Numbered from the stretch's first letter, positions 49,937 to 58,967 are shown. The stretch is 64,000 nt of DNA from RBG-16-34-14 sp963727535 (GCA_963727535.1 CAVSGR010000001.1:1105197-1169196), one strand, 5' to 3'. Program-made: numbers and translations. Notes: generated by a model from the sequence alone, not told the origin.

Positions 49937-50601
49937 TTATCTTCCTTCGCAATGTAGCCAACTCCCCTTATTGTATGGATAAGTTCTTTGGAATCCAGTT
50001 TCAGCTTTTTCCTGATATAATTTATATATACATCTATAACTGATGTATCAGCGTCGAAATGGATGTCCCAGACATGTTCGATTATACTTGTCCTTGTGCA
50101 TACTCTCCCCTTGTTCCGCATTAGATATTCCAGCAGTGAAAATTCCTTTTGAGTAAGCAAAATTTCTTCTTCGTTATTAAATACCTGGTGAGTTTCCGGT
50201 AATAACTTTAATGGTCCTAAAACAAGTGCACCATTTTCTGAATTCTGGACCCGCAATTGAACCTTTATCCGTGCTAACAATTCAGAAAAGTGAAAAGGTT
50301 TTTTGATGTAGTCGTTTGCTCCGCTTTCAAGCCCGAATATTGTATCATCTACTGTATCACGTGCCGTCAGAAAAATTACGGGAATTTGAGGATTTACTTT
50401 CCTGACCTGTTGCACAATTTCGATACCGCTGATTCCCGGCAGCATCCAGTCAACTAAAAGCAAATCATAGCTGTTTGAAAGAGCCATTTGCAATCCTTTT
50501 TTGCCATCCAGTGCGGTATCAACAGCAAAATACTCTTCTGTCAGTCCATCATGTAAAAAGTTAGCAATTCCCTTTTCATCTTCAATTACAAGGATGCGCA
50601 T
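49933..50601 (-). CDS. OmpR/PhoB-family response regulator
   Basis: The protein has about 222 residues from the ATG at 50601, which has AGGAG six to eight bases upstream. The receiver has the acidic pair IEDEK, phospho-Asp LLLVDWMLPG and the Lys in DYIKKPFH. The C-terminal winged helix (about 130-220) has LTQKEFSLLEYLMRNKGRV and VDVYINYIRKKL. It pairs with the kinase downstream and is preceded by the DUF2231 gene on the same strand. Confidence 0.95.
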   Translation of the reverse strand: MRILVIEDEKGIANFLHDGLTEEYFAVDTALDGKKGLQMALSNSYDLLLVDWMLPGISGIEIVQQVRKVNPQIPVIFLTARDTVDDTIFGLESGANDYIKKPFHFSELLARIKVQLRVQNSENGALVLGPLKLLPETHQVFNNEEEILLTQKEFSLLEYLMRNKGRVCTRTSIIEHVWDIHFDADTSVIDVYINYIRKKLKLDSKELIHTIRGVGYIAKEDN

Positions 50602-50613
50602 TAGCACTCTCCT

Positions 50614-51114
50614 CTAATCTTCATCTTGTTCTGAAATATTTTTTGAATCTGATGATCCTAAATTACTAAATCCTAAATCAATCGTTACACCTGCTGCATG
50701 TTTATAAACAAGTTCCCCGCCATAAAACCCTGTTCTTGTAATCGATGCTACACCAAGTAATAACAAAACAAACGCGACCCATTTGTAAATGCCTGCATAT
50801 TTCTTGAATAGTACCAGTGCAATTCTCACAACAGCAACGCCGGTCATAAGCCAGAGTGAAATGGTTGCTGCATTTTCGTGATTTTCCAATGCTTGTTTTA
50901 ATGCCCCTGCTTCAGTGACTCCTTCTCCTGCTATATTACCGGACAAGTAGGCAGCAATAACACCAAGCGTTCCTAGTATCAACATATAGAAGCCGGCTTT
51001 TGTGAAGAATTCCTTTTTGAAGATTATTCCAATTGCATCAGCCAGGAACCCAATAAATAATAAAGCTATTGGAAAATGAACGATCATTGGATGTAAATGA
51101 TTCAAGTCAAACAT
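50614..51114 (-). CDS. DUF2231 membrane protein
   Basis: The protein has about 166 residues from the ATG at 51114, with GGAG at good spacing; the TTG further upstream is less likely. It begins MFDLNHLHPMIVHFPIALLF, the hallmark of DUF2231 (HPMxVHFPIAL), and has four membrane helices. The family often occurs with cytochromes or heme-handling proteins. It is the first gene of the operon with the two-component pair, so the pair may sense a state reported by or affecting this protein. Confidence 0.88.
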   Translation of the reverse strand: MFDLNHLHPMIVHFPIALLFIGFLADAIGIIFKKEFFTKAGFYMLILGTLGVIAAYLSGNIAGEGVTEAGALKQALENHENAATISLWLMTGVAVVRIALVLFKKYAGIYKWVAFVLLLLGVASITRTGFYGGELVYKHAAGVTIDLGFSNLGSSDSKNISEQDED

Positions 51115-51334
51115 ATTTGCTCCTTTCTTTTTGAGCAAATCTAATATCCTTTTCTTAAATCATTCTAAGGAAATTCTTAAAATTAGATTAGAATGAAAAA
51201 ATCTTTCCGAATCCAATTGAATTCTATTCAAATCCATTTGGGCGCTTATAATGGAACTTTTTAAATCTCTTGCGGAGAGTTCATCATAGGACTAAATTTC
51301 AAAGTCATTATCACAAAAGGTAAGGGAATCACAA

Positions 51335-51676
51335 ATGAAAAAATTTATTGTTATTTACCACGCACCTGTAGAAGCTACTGAGCAAATGGCAAACGCCTCA
51401 CCGGACCAAATGAAGGAAGGAATGAAACCGTGGATGGAGTGGGCACAAAAATGCGGAAATAAATTGGTCGATTTGGGAACTCCATTAAGCGGTGGACAAA
51501 GAGTTTTGCCAAATGGTAAAAGCGAAACGAGCAAAAGAAACGTGTGCGGTTATTCCATACTTGAAGCCAATAATATAGAAGAAGCTAAATCCCTGTTGAT
51601 TGGACATCCACACCTAAAGTGGAGAGGCGATTGTGAGATTGAAGTACACGAGGCTATGCCTCTTCCGATGTCCTAA
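51335..51676 (+). CDS. YCII-related protein
   Basis: The protein has 113 residues. KKFIVIYHAPVEATEQMANA, GTPLSGGQRVLPNGK and CGYSILEANNIEEAKSLL, then GHPHLKWRG fit the YCII fold, a ferredoxin-like dimer with a conserved His and Asp at a possible active site. Enzymatic roles of such proteins are mostly unproven. It is divergent from the DUF2231 operon and followed by repeat copy C. Confidence 0.85.
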   Translation: MKKFIVIYHAPVEATEQMANASPDQMKEGMKPWMEWAQKCGNKLVDLGTPLSGGQRVLPNGKSETSKRNVCGYSILEANNIEEAKSLLIGHPHLKWRGDCEIEVHEAMPLPMS

Positions 51677-51698
51677 CATATTATTAAATAACTGGCAC

Positions 51699-51893
51699 TG
51701 TTCAATCCCTACGGGATCGTTATAGTATTAGGTTGGCTATGTTGTTACAAACGTTTATTCCCTAATGGGAATAAAAAAAAACTGTTGTTTACTCACATCT
51801 CTAATATTATTCGATTTTTTCAATCCCATAGGGATTGAATGTTTGTAACGTTGAGTTAGCCCAGAAACCTAACAACTCCGTAGGAGTTGAACA
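51699..51893 (+). repeat. Composite four-hairpin repeat, copy C
   Basis: The modules are CAATCCC-TAC-GGGATCG, ATTCCC-TAAT-GGGAAT, CAATCCC-ATA-GGGATTG and CAACTCC-GTA-GGAGTTG, with TTACAAACGTTTA (from 51745) opposite AATGTTTGTAA. The spacer between the second and third differs from A and B. It ends ten bases before the stop codon of the MFS gene. Confidence 0.85.
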
Positions 51894-51902
51894 AGGGGAA
51901 AG

Positions 51903-53252
51903 TTAATTCGACGGCGGCGAAGACAAACTTGAAGCCTGCTGCACGCCTGTTGCAACTTCGTGGATGATACCGAGCTTTGTATAGAGCGGGTGTATAAAGT
52001 TTCTTAGGTATGGAATCCTGCTTAGAAAAATAAGTCCCGATATTAAGCTTACAACTCCACCGGTTGCCAGTGCAAAAGCAGTCCCAATAAATCCTGCAAG
52101 AATTCCTGCAAGCAAATTTCCAAAAGGCGACATTCCCCTGAATGCCATTGTGTATAAGCTCATTACTCTTCCCCTTTTATCTTCTTCAACAATTGTCTGC
52201 AGTAGCGTGTTCGTAGAAGCAATGACAAGCATATTACTCAAGCCGGCAAACAACATTATGATAACGGAAAAAATAAAAATATGGGAGAAGGAAAAAACAA
52301 TAAGGCTTAGGCCAAACAAAGAAGCAGACAAGGCAATCAATCTTCCAAGTCCGAGAACAGTTTTTTTATTAAGCAGGTAAACCGCGCCAAGCAAAGCACC
52401 AGATCCAAAAGCGCTCATCAAAAAACCGAATGTACTTGAATCTCCATGCAGAATCTCTTTTGCAACAACAGGAGCAAGCAATGTAATTGTAGAACTGAAC
52501 AAACCGATCACTGCCAGCTGACTTATCAAATATTTTATAGGCGGAAACCCGAAAGAATATTTAAAGCCTTCGGAAATATCCTTTAATATTTTTTTATCCT
52601 CTGTTATGTGTGTAACAGGAGTGATCTTCATCTTTAATAATGAAACAACCACCGCTATATAACTTATGCTGTTCAATAAGAAACACCATCCTTCACCGAC
52701 AGTTGCAATTAAAATACCTGCAATGGATGGTCCAACCAATCTTGCAGCATTAACCATAGATGAATTAAGTGCGATAGCGTTCCCGATATCTTCTTTATTG
52801 TTATCGATCATCTCGACGACAAAACTCTGTCTTATCGGCATATCGAGAGCGTTGATGATACCGAGAATTGCACTAAGAATTATGAGATGCCAGACTGTGA
52901 CTAAGTTAAATAATACAAGTGCAGCCAAAACAAGTGCCTGAACAAGCGCAAGTGACTGAGTGATTAAAAGAAGTTTGTGCTTGTTTAAGCGGTCGGCTAA
53001 AACTCCCGCAAACGGCGCAATTACGAACATCGGTATCTGCCCGGAAAACCCAACGATTCCAAGAATCAGTGCTGAGTTTGTTAATGAATAAACAAGCCAC
53101 AACATTGCAACCATCTGTATCCATGTCCCTATCAAAGATACACTTTGCCCGCTGACGAACAACCTGTAGTTCTTATACTTTAATGCACGGAACATCTGTC
53201 TAAGGTTATCGTGTACGGTTTCTGAAATATGGTTGTTGTTACGCAGTTTCAT
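51903..53252 (-). CDS. MFS exporter (MFS_3/EntS-like)
   Basis: The protein has 449 residues and twelve membrane helices. It begins with LRQMFRALKYKNYRLFVSGQ followed by SVSLIGTWIQ, the usual start of the MFS_3 group, and has PFAGVLADRLNKHKLLLIT (motif A) and EEDKRGRVMSLYTMAFRG. Exporters of this kind remove siderophores or drugs; the substrate is unknown. Its 3' end is duplicated as a remnant at 38311-38438. It is transcribed away from menB. Confidence 0.9.
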   Translation of the reverse strand: MKLRNNNHISETVHDNLRQMFRALKYKNYRLFVSGQSVSLIGTWIQMVAMLWLVYSLTNSALILGIVGFSGQIPMFVIAPFAGVLADRLNKHKLLLITQSLALVQALVLAALVLFNLVTVWHLIILSAILGIINALDMPIRQSFVVEMIDNNKEDIGNAIALNSSMVNAARLVGPSIAGILIATVGEGWCFLLNSISYIAVVVSLLKMKITPVTHITEDKKILKDISEGFKYSFGFPPIKYLISQLAVIGLFSSTITLLAPVVAKEILHGDSSTFGFLMSAFGSGALLGAVYLLNKKTVLGLGRLIALSASLFGLSLIVFSFSHIFIFSVIIMLFAGLSNMLVIASTNTLLQTIVEEDKRGRVMSLYTMAFRGMSPFGNLLAGILAGFIGTAFALATGGVVSLISGLIFLSRIPYLRNFIHPLYTKLGIIHEVATGVQQASSLSSPPSN

Positions 53253-53330
53253 TAATCAGCTAAAATTATAAAAATGATTATTAAAAATAAGAATAGTTGA
53301 GGATTAAAATTTGTGAATCCATAACAAATC

Positions 53331-53371
53331 AAACTCACTCTGTAGTCTCTCTCTTACAAAGAGAGAGACTT
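53331..53371. repeat. Inverted repeat GTCTCTCTCTT / AAGAGAGAGAC type, second copy
   Basis: CTCACTCTGTAG and CTCTCTCTTACAAAGAGAGAGACTT match 38001-38037. Confidence 0.65.
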
Positions 53372-53480
53372 GCCCGCCTTGGCTCGACCAAGTCAAGACA
53401 GGTAATTAATAAATCACTGTATGATAATCCTGACAGGATCTGATGAAATACAGTTAGGAACTCAAATTCTAAGTCATCAA

Positions 53481-53638
53481 AAGTTCTTTTGCACATTAAA
53501 AGAAATTCGTATAAAAATTATTCTTTGCGAGCGTTAAAAGATAAATTCTGTTTGAGTTCCGGTTTTATCGGGACGAGTTAATTTATCTTAGCGAACGAAG
53601 AATAATTTTAGAATTTCTTTTTAAGTGCATGTTCTTTT
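53481..53638. repeat. Long imperfect inverted repeat, about 60-bp arms
   Basis: The left arm 53481-53547 and right arm 53580-53638 pair along most of their length: GCAC near the outer ends, AAAAGAAATTC, AAAATTATTCTT and AGATAAATT near the loop. The loop (53548-53579) contains CCGGTTTTATCGGG. It lies in the 504-base gap between the MFS gene and menB. It may be a structured RNA or a MITE-like unit; there are no flanking target duplications that I can be sure of. Confidence 0.7.
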
Positions 53639-53639
53639 G

Positions 53640-53666
53640 CTACTTTTCTTGCGCCAAGAAAAGTAG
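53640..53666. repeat. Palindrome CTACTTTTCTT-GCGCC-AAGAAAAGTAG
   Basis: This is a perfect 11-bp stem with a short GC loop, right after the long inverted repeat and about 90 bases before menB. It could be a second hairpin of the same element. Confidence 0.7.
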
Positions 53667-53756
53667 AACAAAGAAAGAAAGATAGATAGGTTTTTTAGCG
53701 GGCACGTTTCCGCATTTTTCCATATTTTTACTTTATTAAAATCTTAAGGTAAATAA

Positions 53757-54611
53757 ATGAGTTTTAACTGGAAAAAAGTAAAGGATTATTCCGACATCCT
53801 CTATGAAAAGATCGAAGATCCCGATGGCGGGATGGAAGGAATTGCAAAAATCACGATTAACAGACCTGAAGTTAGAAATGCTTTTCGCCCTGAAACTGTA
53901 ACGGAAATGTATGATGCTTTTTCCGATGCACGAATGGATGAAACAATTGGAGTAATTTTATTAACAGGATATGGTCCCGCAAAAGACGGGAAATATGCTT
54001 TTTCTTCCGGCGGCGACCAGAGAATACGCGGAGACAAAGGATACAAATCTGAAGAAGGCGCACAAAGCTTAAATGTTCTCGACCTTCAAAAATTAATAAG
54101 AAGTATTCCCAAACCAGTGATTGCTCTTGTTGCTGGATATGCAATCGGCGGCGGACATGTTCTTCACGTTGTTTGTGATTTAACTATTGCAGCAGATAAT
54201 GCAATCTTTGGGCAGACTGGTCCTAAAGTCGGCAGCTTTGACGGCGGACTTGGTGCAAGTTATCTTGCAAGAATTGTCGGGCAAAAGAAAGCACGCGAGA
54301 TCTGGTATCTCTGCAAACAATACAGTGCACATGAAGCATTAGAGATGGGATTAGTAAATAAAGTTGTTCCTGTAGAAAAGCTTGACGAAGAAGGTGTAGA
54401 ATGGGCGAAACAAATTTTGCAGCACAGCCCGATGGCATTGCGTGTTCTTAAATCTGCTTTTAATGCAGAGCTTGATGGACAAGCCGGAATACAGGAACTC
54501 GCCGGCAATGCAACGCTTTTATATTATATGAGTGAGGAAGCACAGGAAGGTAAGAAAGCTTACTTGGAAAAACGTAAACCTGATTTTAAAAAGTTTCCTA
54601 AGCTTCCGTGA
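53757..54611 (+). CDS. menB: 1,4-Dihydroxy-2-naphthoyl-CoA synthase MenB
   Basis: The protein has 284 residues with a crotonase fold. It cyclises o-succinylbenzoyl-CoA. Motifs: AKITINRPEVRNAFRP, FSSGGDQRIRGDKGY (active-site Gly and loop), GYAIGGGHVLHVVCDLTI and GQTGPKVGSFDGGLG with the catalytic Asp/Ser-Tyr region. Length and C-terminus (RKPDFKKFPKLP) are typical of MenB. First gene of the second men cluster. Confidence 0.97.
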   Translation: MSFNWKKVKDYSDILYEKIEDPDGGMEGIAKITINRPEVRNAFRPETVTEMYDAFSDARMDETIGVILLTGYGPAKDGKYAFSSGGDQRIRGDKGYKSEEGAQSLNVLDLQKLIRSIPKPVIALVAGYAIGGGHVLHVVCDLTIAADNAIFGQTGPKVGSFDGGLGASYLARIVGQKKAREIWYLCKQYSAHEALEMGLVNKVVPVEKLDEEGVEWAKQILQHSPMALRVLKSAFNAELDGQAGIQELAGNATLLYYMSEEAQEGKKAYLEKRKPDFKKFPKLP

Positions 54612-54675
54612 TAGAATACAGATGACACTGATTAAGACTGATTATTATCGGATAAAAAATCAGTGAAAATCCTTG

Positions 54676-54742
54676 TCACACTGAGCCTGTCGAAGTGTGA
54701 CATTCGTAAGAATAACAGTCAGTCTTCGACAAGCTCAGACTG
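54676..54742. repeat. REP-like palindromes between menB and menA
   Basis: TCACACTGAGCCTGTCGAAGTGTGA at 54676-54700 and CAGTCTTCGACAAGCTCAGACTG at 54719-54742 are two related palindromes, in opposite orientation, in the 146-base gap. Confidence 0.75.
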
Positions 54743-54757
54743 ACACAATTTTTAATT

Positions 54758-55636
54758 ATGAATTTTGAATTAAAGAATTGGCTTCTTGCAAGCAGACCAA
54801 AAACGCTTCTCGCTTCTGTTGTGCCCGTTATGGTTGGGACAGCTTTAGCAATAAGTGCAGGTAAATTCAATCCTCTTGTTACCCTGGTTGCATTGATATG
54901 TTCTTTGTTAATTCAAATCGGAACAAACTTTACAAACGATCTTTACGATTACCACAAAGGTGCAGATACTGCCGAACGTAAAGGTCCTGTACGTGTACTT
55001 TCTGCCGGTCTGATTTCAGTTAAAGAGATGAAAACCGGAATTGTAATCACTTTCCTTTTAGCTTTTATTCTCGGGCTTTATCTTGTTTATGTAGGTGGAA
55101 TAATCATTCTTGTCATCGGTATTCTTTCTATTATTGCGGGAATTGCTTACACTGCTGGTCCCTATCCTTTGGCTTACAAAGGACTCGGAGATATTTTTGT
55201 TTTTATGTTTTTCGGTATAATAGGAACAATGGGAACATTTTATCTTCATACAAATGAAATCTCAATGCCTGCATTTTTATCATCGATTCCTGTGGGTTCT
55301 CTCATAACAAATATTCTTGTTGTAAATAACTTCAGAGATATAGAAGAAGACCGCGCAGCAGGCAAAAATACTCTTGCAGTTAAACTTGGAAAAACATTTA
55401 CACAGTATCAATTTATATTTTTGATTATAGTTTCCTTTATTGTTCCATTGCTTCTTTTTCTTTTCTATGGTTTTAAATTTTGGATATTTCTTCCCTATCT
55501 TACACTACCTGCTGTTTATAAAACTATAACAATGTTGTTTACGTTAAATGGCACTCAACTAAATGAAACTCTTGAACTTACTGCCAAGCTGTCTGCGCTG
55601 TACGGCATTTTATTTTCTGCCGGGCTAATGTTATGA
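54758..55636 (+). CDS. menA: 1,4-Dihydroxy-2-naphthoate prenyltransferase MenA
   Basis: The protein has 292 residues with eight to nine membrane helices. The UbiA-type motif NFTNDLYDYHKGADT (Asp-rich, binds Mg-diphosphate) and the second Asp motif NNFRDIEEDRAAGKNTLA are present. It attaches the isoprenoid tail to DHNA to give demethylmenaquinone. Its stop overlaps the menC start by ATGA. Confidence 0.96.
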   Translation: MNFELKNWLLASRPKTLLASVVPVMVGTALAISAGKFNPLVTLVALICSLLIQIGTNFTNDLYDYHKGADTAERKGPVRVLSAGLISVKEMKTGIVITFLLAFILGLYLVYVGGIIILVIGILSIIAGIAYTAGPYPLAYKGLGDIFVFMFFGIIGTMGTFYLHTNEISMPAFLSSIPVGSLITNILVVNNFRDIEEDRAAGKNTLAVKLGKTFTQYQFIFLIIVSFIVPLLLFLFYGFKFWIFLPYLTLPAVYKTITMLFTLNGTQLNETLELTAKLSALYGILFSAGLML

Positions 55637-56664
55637 ACAACCTTGAACTAACCTATGTTCCCTATTCAGCTAATCTTAAAAAACCTTTTCAGACATCCGG
55701 CACAACAATAACAGAAAGAAACGGGTTTATCTTATTTCTCAAGAGCAACGAAAAATCAACAGGAATTGGTGAAGCTGCTCCTCTTTCCGAGTTTGGTTCC
55801 GAAACTTATGAAGATGTTGAAAAAGCATTAGAAAATTTTTCTCTCGGGCTAAACATTGATTTTACAAATATTGAGGGAAGCATTGAACAAAATTTAAGTG
55901 CTTATGATAAGCTGCCTTCTTTAAAATGCGGATTGGAACTTGCTATATTAAGACTGCTTTGTAACGAAAAGAAAACTTCTATACCTATTTTATTAAAAAG
56001 AAATTATTCCGATTTTATTTTTGTTAATGCTTTAATCGGGCTCATTCCTTACAATGAAGCAGGAAAAGCTGCAACAGATCTTATTAATAAAGGATATAAA
56101 ACTATAAAGATAAAAGTTGGCAGGAATGATTTTGAAGAAGATCTGAAAACAGTAAAAGAAATAAGAAAAGCTGTTGGTAAAGATATTAAACTTAGAATAG
56201 ATGCTAATGCAAAATGGGAGAAAGAAGAAGCACTCCAAAATCTTACATCACTGGAGCAATTCAATATCGAATATGCAGAACAGCCTGTAAAAGATTTAAA
56301 TGATTTTCTTTTCCTAAAAGATAAAACTAAAATTCCGCTTGCTGTGGACGAATCAATAAGAACAATGGATGATGCTTATGAAATTATCGCTGATAGTGCT
56401 GCATCATTCCTTATCTTAAAACCTATGATGCTTGGAGGAATAATCCCGACCCTAAAAATTGCTGATCTGGCAAAGGGGAAAGGAATTAAGTGCATTGTTA
56501 CTTCATCCTTTGAAAATATGATTGGTAGAATTTCAATGGTAAATGCCGCAGCCTTGATAAATAATAATTTATCTCATGGTCTGGCAACCGCAGACTATTT
56601 TCATGAAACAGATATACCCGATCCGTACCCGGTCCTGGAAGGTAAGATTTTATTTGGCTTCTAA
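55633..56664 (+). CDS. menC: o-Succinylbenzoate synthase MenC
   Basis: The protein has 343 residues of the enolase superfamily. The N-terminal cap has FQTSGTTITERNGFIL and GIGEAAPLSEFG. The barrel has KTIKIKVGRNDF (KxK general base), RIDANAKW, EYAEQP, AVDESI (metal ligands D, E, D) and a late Lys in LILKPMMLGG. It dehydrates SHCHC to OSB. It is coupled to menA by a four-base overlap, and menE starts directly after the stop. Confidence 0.94.
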   Translation: MNNLELTYVPYSANLKKPFQTSGTTITERNGFILFLKSNEKSTGIGEAAPLSEFGSETYEDVEKALENFSLGLNIDFTNIEGSIEQNLSAYDKLPSLKCGLELAILRLLCNEKKTSIPILLKRNYSDFIFVNALIGLIPYNEAGKAATDLINKGYKTIKIKVGRNDFEEDLKTVKEIRKAVGKDIKLRIDANAKWEKEEALQNLTSLEQFNIEYAEQPVKDLNDFLFLKDKTKIPLAVDESIRTMDDAYEIIADSAASFLILKPMMLGGIIPTLKIADLAKGKGIKCIVTSSFENMIGRISMVNAAALINNNLSHGLATADYFHETDIPDPYPVLEGKILFGF

Positions 56665-58107
56665 ATGAATATTTTAAACCTGATAAGACCAGCAGATATA
56701 AAATCCGAGCCTGCCTCTACTGCTGCAATTTACAAAGACACAGAATTGTCCTACAAAAATCTCGCGGAACTTGTTGATAAAACAGCCTTTTATTTAACTC
56801 AAAATGATATAAAAGAAAACAACGTCGTTTGTTTATTGTTCAACAACAGCATTGAATTTATTGTAATTATTCTTGCTCTCTGGGAAGTCGGTGCTGTTCC
56901 CATTCCTTTGAACACAAGGCTTCTCGAAAAAGACTTAAATAAACAAATAACATTTCTTAATCCTAAAAGAATAATTAAAAGTAAAGAATTTGGAACCACT
57001 TTAACTCATGGAAAAGATTTAATAATATCTTTTAAAAAATTAGGAACGGTCAAACAGAAAATAAAAATCCAGGGTTTCTTAAAAGAAAAAACCGCTCTTA
57101 TACTTTTTACATCGGGCTCTTCAAAAAAACCAAAAGCAGTGATGCTTTCTTTCGAAAATTTAATTCAAAGTGCACTGATTGGAAATAAAGTAATACATCA
57201 TTCGAAAAAAGACATATGGCTGGCTTCACTTCCCTTTTATCATATTGGCGGCTTCTCAATTATTTTTCGCGCATTAATGTTCGGCGCTTCAATTGCAATT
57301 CCCAATTCTCTTTCAAATGATGATCTTAAAGAAACAATAAAAAAACATCATCCGACTTTAGCTTCCTTAGTTTCTAACCAATTGAAGAAATTTGTTGATA
57401 CTAATTTTGCTCCGCCCAAAGAATTAAGAATGGTTCTGTTAGGAGGAGGCTTTTCGGACAAAGAATTAATATTAAAAGCAATCGATCTGAAATGGAACAT
57501 CGCAAAAGTCTACGGCTCAACAGAAACTTCCTCTTTTGTTTCTATAATGGATAAAGAAGAAGTAAAAAGGAGACCGGAAGCATCGGGGAAAGCAATTTTG
57601 CCAAACCAGGTTTTTATATATTCTGACAACGAGGAAAAGCTATCGTCTAAAAGCGGAGAGATTATAATAAAGAGTCCTGCAATTATGAAGGGTTATTATA
57701 AAAGCCGGGACAGAACAAATGCGAAATTGAGAAATAATTTGTTTGCAACCGGAGATATTGGATACCTTGATGAAGAAGGATTTTTATTTGTAGAAGCAAA
57801 AAGAAGTGATCTTATAGTTTCAGGGGGAGAAAATATTTATCCTGCTGAGGTTGAAAGAATAATCTTAACTCATAAAAATGTTAAGGAAGTTTGTGTTATC
57901 GGAATAAAAGATAAAACGTGGGGACAGGTTGTTGCGACGGCTGTAGTATTAAAGAAAGGTACAAAGTTATCGACAAGCCAATTGAAAAATTTCCTAAAAG
58001 ATAAGCTCGCGAGTTATAAAATCCCTAAAAAAATATTATTTGTTGATAAGTTGCCTAAAACAGAACTCGGGAAAGTAATGAAGGAAAAAGTAATAGAGTT
58101 ATTTTGA
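56665..58107 (+). CDS. menE: o-Succinylbenzoyl-CoA ligase MenE
   Basis: The protein has 480 residues of the acyl-adenylate family. Motifs: ALILFTSGSSKKPKAVMLS (phosphate loop), KVYGSTETSS, ATGDIGYLDEEGF and RSDLIVSGGENIYPAEVE, with the C-terminal catalytic Lys in KLPKTELGKVMK. It activates OSB with CoA for MenB. It begins one base after the menC stop. Confidence 0.94.
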   Translation: MNILNLIRPADIKSEPASTAAIYKDTELSYKNLAELVDKTAFYLTQNDIKENNVVCLLFNNSIEFIVIILALWEVGAVPIPLNTRLLEKDLNKQITFLNPKRIIKSKEFGTTLTHGKDLIISFKKLGTVKQKIKIQGFLKEKTALILFTSGSSKKPKAVMLSFENLIQSALIGNKVIHHSKKDIWLASLPFYHIGGFSIIFRALMFGASIAIPNSLSNDDLKETIKKHHPTLASLVSNQLKKFVDTNFAPPKELRMVLLGGGFSDKELILKAIDLKWNIAKVYGSTETSSFVSIMDKEEVKRRPEASGKAILPNQVFIYSDNEEKLSSKSGEIIIKSPAIMKGYYKSRDRTNAKLRNNLFATGDIGYLDEEGFLFVEAKRSDLIVSGGENIYPAEVERIILTHKNVKEVCVIGIKDKTWGQVVATAVVLKKGTKLSTSQLKNFLKDKLASYKIPKKILFVDKLPKTELGKVMKEKVIELF

Positions 58108-58119
58108 TAATTTAAATAG

Positions 58120-58139
58120 CCACGAGTTTTAGCTCGTGG
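58120..58139. repeat. REP-like palindrome CCACGAGTTTTAGCTCGTGG
   Basis: It has perfect arms with a TTTT-type centre just after menE, and a partner on the other strand at 20391. A weaker pair GGCTTTAGCC follows. Confidence 0.7.
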
Positions 58140-58206
58140 ACTTGGTTGGAAAGAAAAAAGGCTTTAGCCTCAATTTCAAATTTTAAGTTGTGGCTATTCA
58201 CAACTC

Positions 58207-58605
58207 TTACTGATGTTTTTTTAATCCTTCTAAAACCTTCCCCGGCAATGTCCTTTTCTTCCAGTCCTTTTTACTAACACAAACATGAACTGTTCTAACT
58301 TTGTCAGTTATCTCACCTTTTTCGTTTTTGCACTCATAATTCAATTCAAAAGATGAAGATTTTAGCTGCTCAACTTTTATTTCAACAGTTACGGTTTGCC
58401 CATACTTTAATGGTCTGTGATAAGATGCTTCACTCCTAATAATCGGCATTATATAATCATTGTTATTCCAAAAATCTTCATCAAGATCAAACGTTGAAAT
58501 CATTTCTTCATAAGCAGAATGACAGAGTTCATAAATTCTTGCAAAAAACAATATTCCTGCGACATCACAATCGTGAAAATTAATTTTTCTTTTGTATGTA
58601 AACAT
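58207..58605 (-). CDS. 4HBT-fold thioesterase, probable DHNA-CoA thioesterase
   Basis: The protein has 132 residues. FHDCDVAGILFFARIYELCH is the 4-hydroxybenzoyl-CoA thioesterase motif, with the catalytic Asp in CDVAG. RSEASYHRPLKYGQTV and KVRTVHVCVS complete the hot-dog fold. Convergent to and beside menE, it is the best candidate for hydrolysing DHNA-CoA between MenB and MenA (the MenI step). Family members with other acyl-CoA substrates exist, so the role rests on context. Confidence 0.82.
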   Translation of the reverse strand: MFTYKRKINFHDCDVAGILFFARIYELCHSAYEEMISTFDLDEDFWNNNDYIMPIIRSEASYHRPLKYGQTVTVEIKVEQLKSSSFELNYECKNEKGEITDKVRTVHVCVSKKDWKKRTLPGKVLEGLKKHQ

Positions 58606-58689
58606 AATACGACCGGGATCTGTTATTGAAAATTACTGGCACTAATTTACTTAAGAATTGTCTTAGTTTTAAAAACTAAATCATAAATA

Positions 58690-58841
58690 TTGAACACCTA
58701 CGGTGTTCTGGAATGACTGGTTTGATAAATCTTCTACAAACATAGAATCCCTAATGGGATTCTTAGGAAAAAGTCGCGTAGTGACTTAATGTTTGTAAAA
58801 TCAAACGTCAATTTATACTGGAACTCCATAGGGGTTCAACA
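58690..58841 (+). repeat. Composite four-hairpin repeat, copy D (diverged)
   Basis: The modules are GAACACC-TAC-GGTGTTC, GAATCCC-TAAT-GGGATTC, AAGTCGC-GTA-GTGACTT and GAACTCC-ATA-GGGGTTC. TACAAACAT (58735) and ATGTTTGTA (58789) enclose the middle two. Stem bases differ from A-C on both sides, so pairing is kept. It lies between the thioesterase and proC, which diverge. Confidence 0.75.
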
Positions 58842-58967
58842 TTTATTGTAACTTTTAGTTTACCCTAAAATCCTGAAGACAATCTGAGCATTTGGGAACT
58901 ATATTTAGTATTTTTTCACGACAAAAAATTAGATTACATTAAAGCATAATTCTTTCGGGAGATAATA

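Noticed and set aside
38001..53371. Insertion sequence ends
   Set aside because: Palindromes and inverted repeats are present, but there is no transposase gene and no convincing target-site duplication in the window.
38106..58841. Composite repeats as a CRISPR array
   Set aside because: Copies are kilobases apart with genes between, internal units differ from each other, and there are no cas genes or regular spacers.
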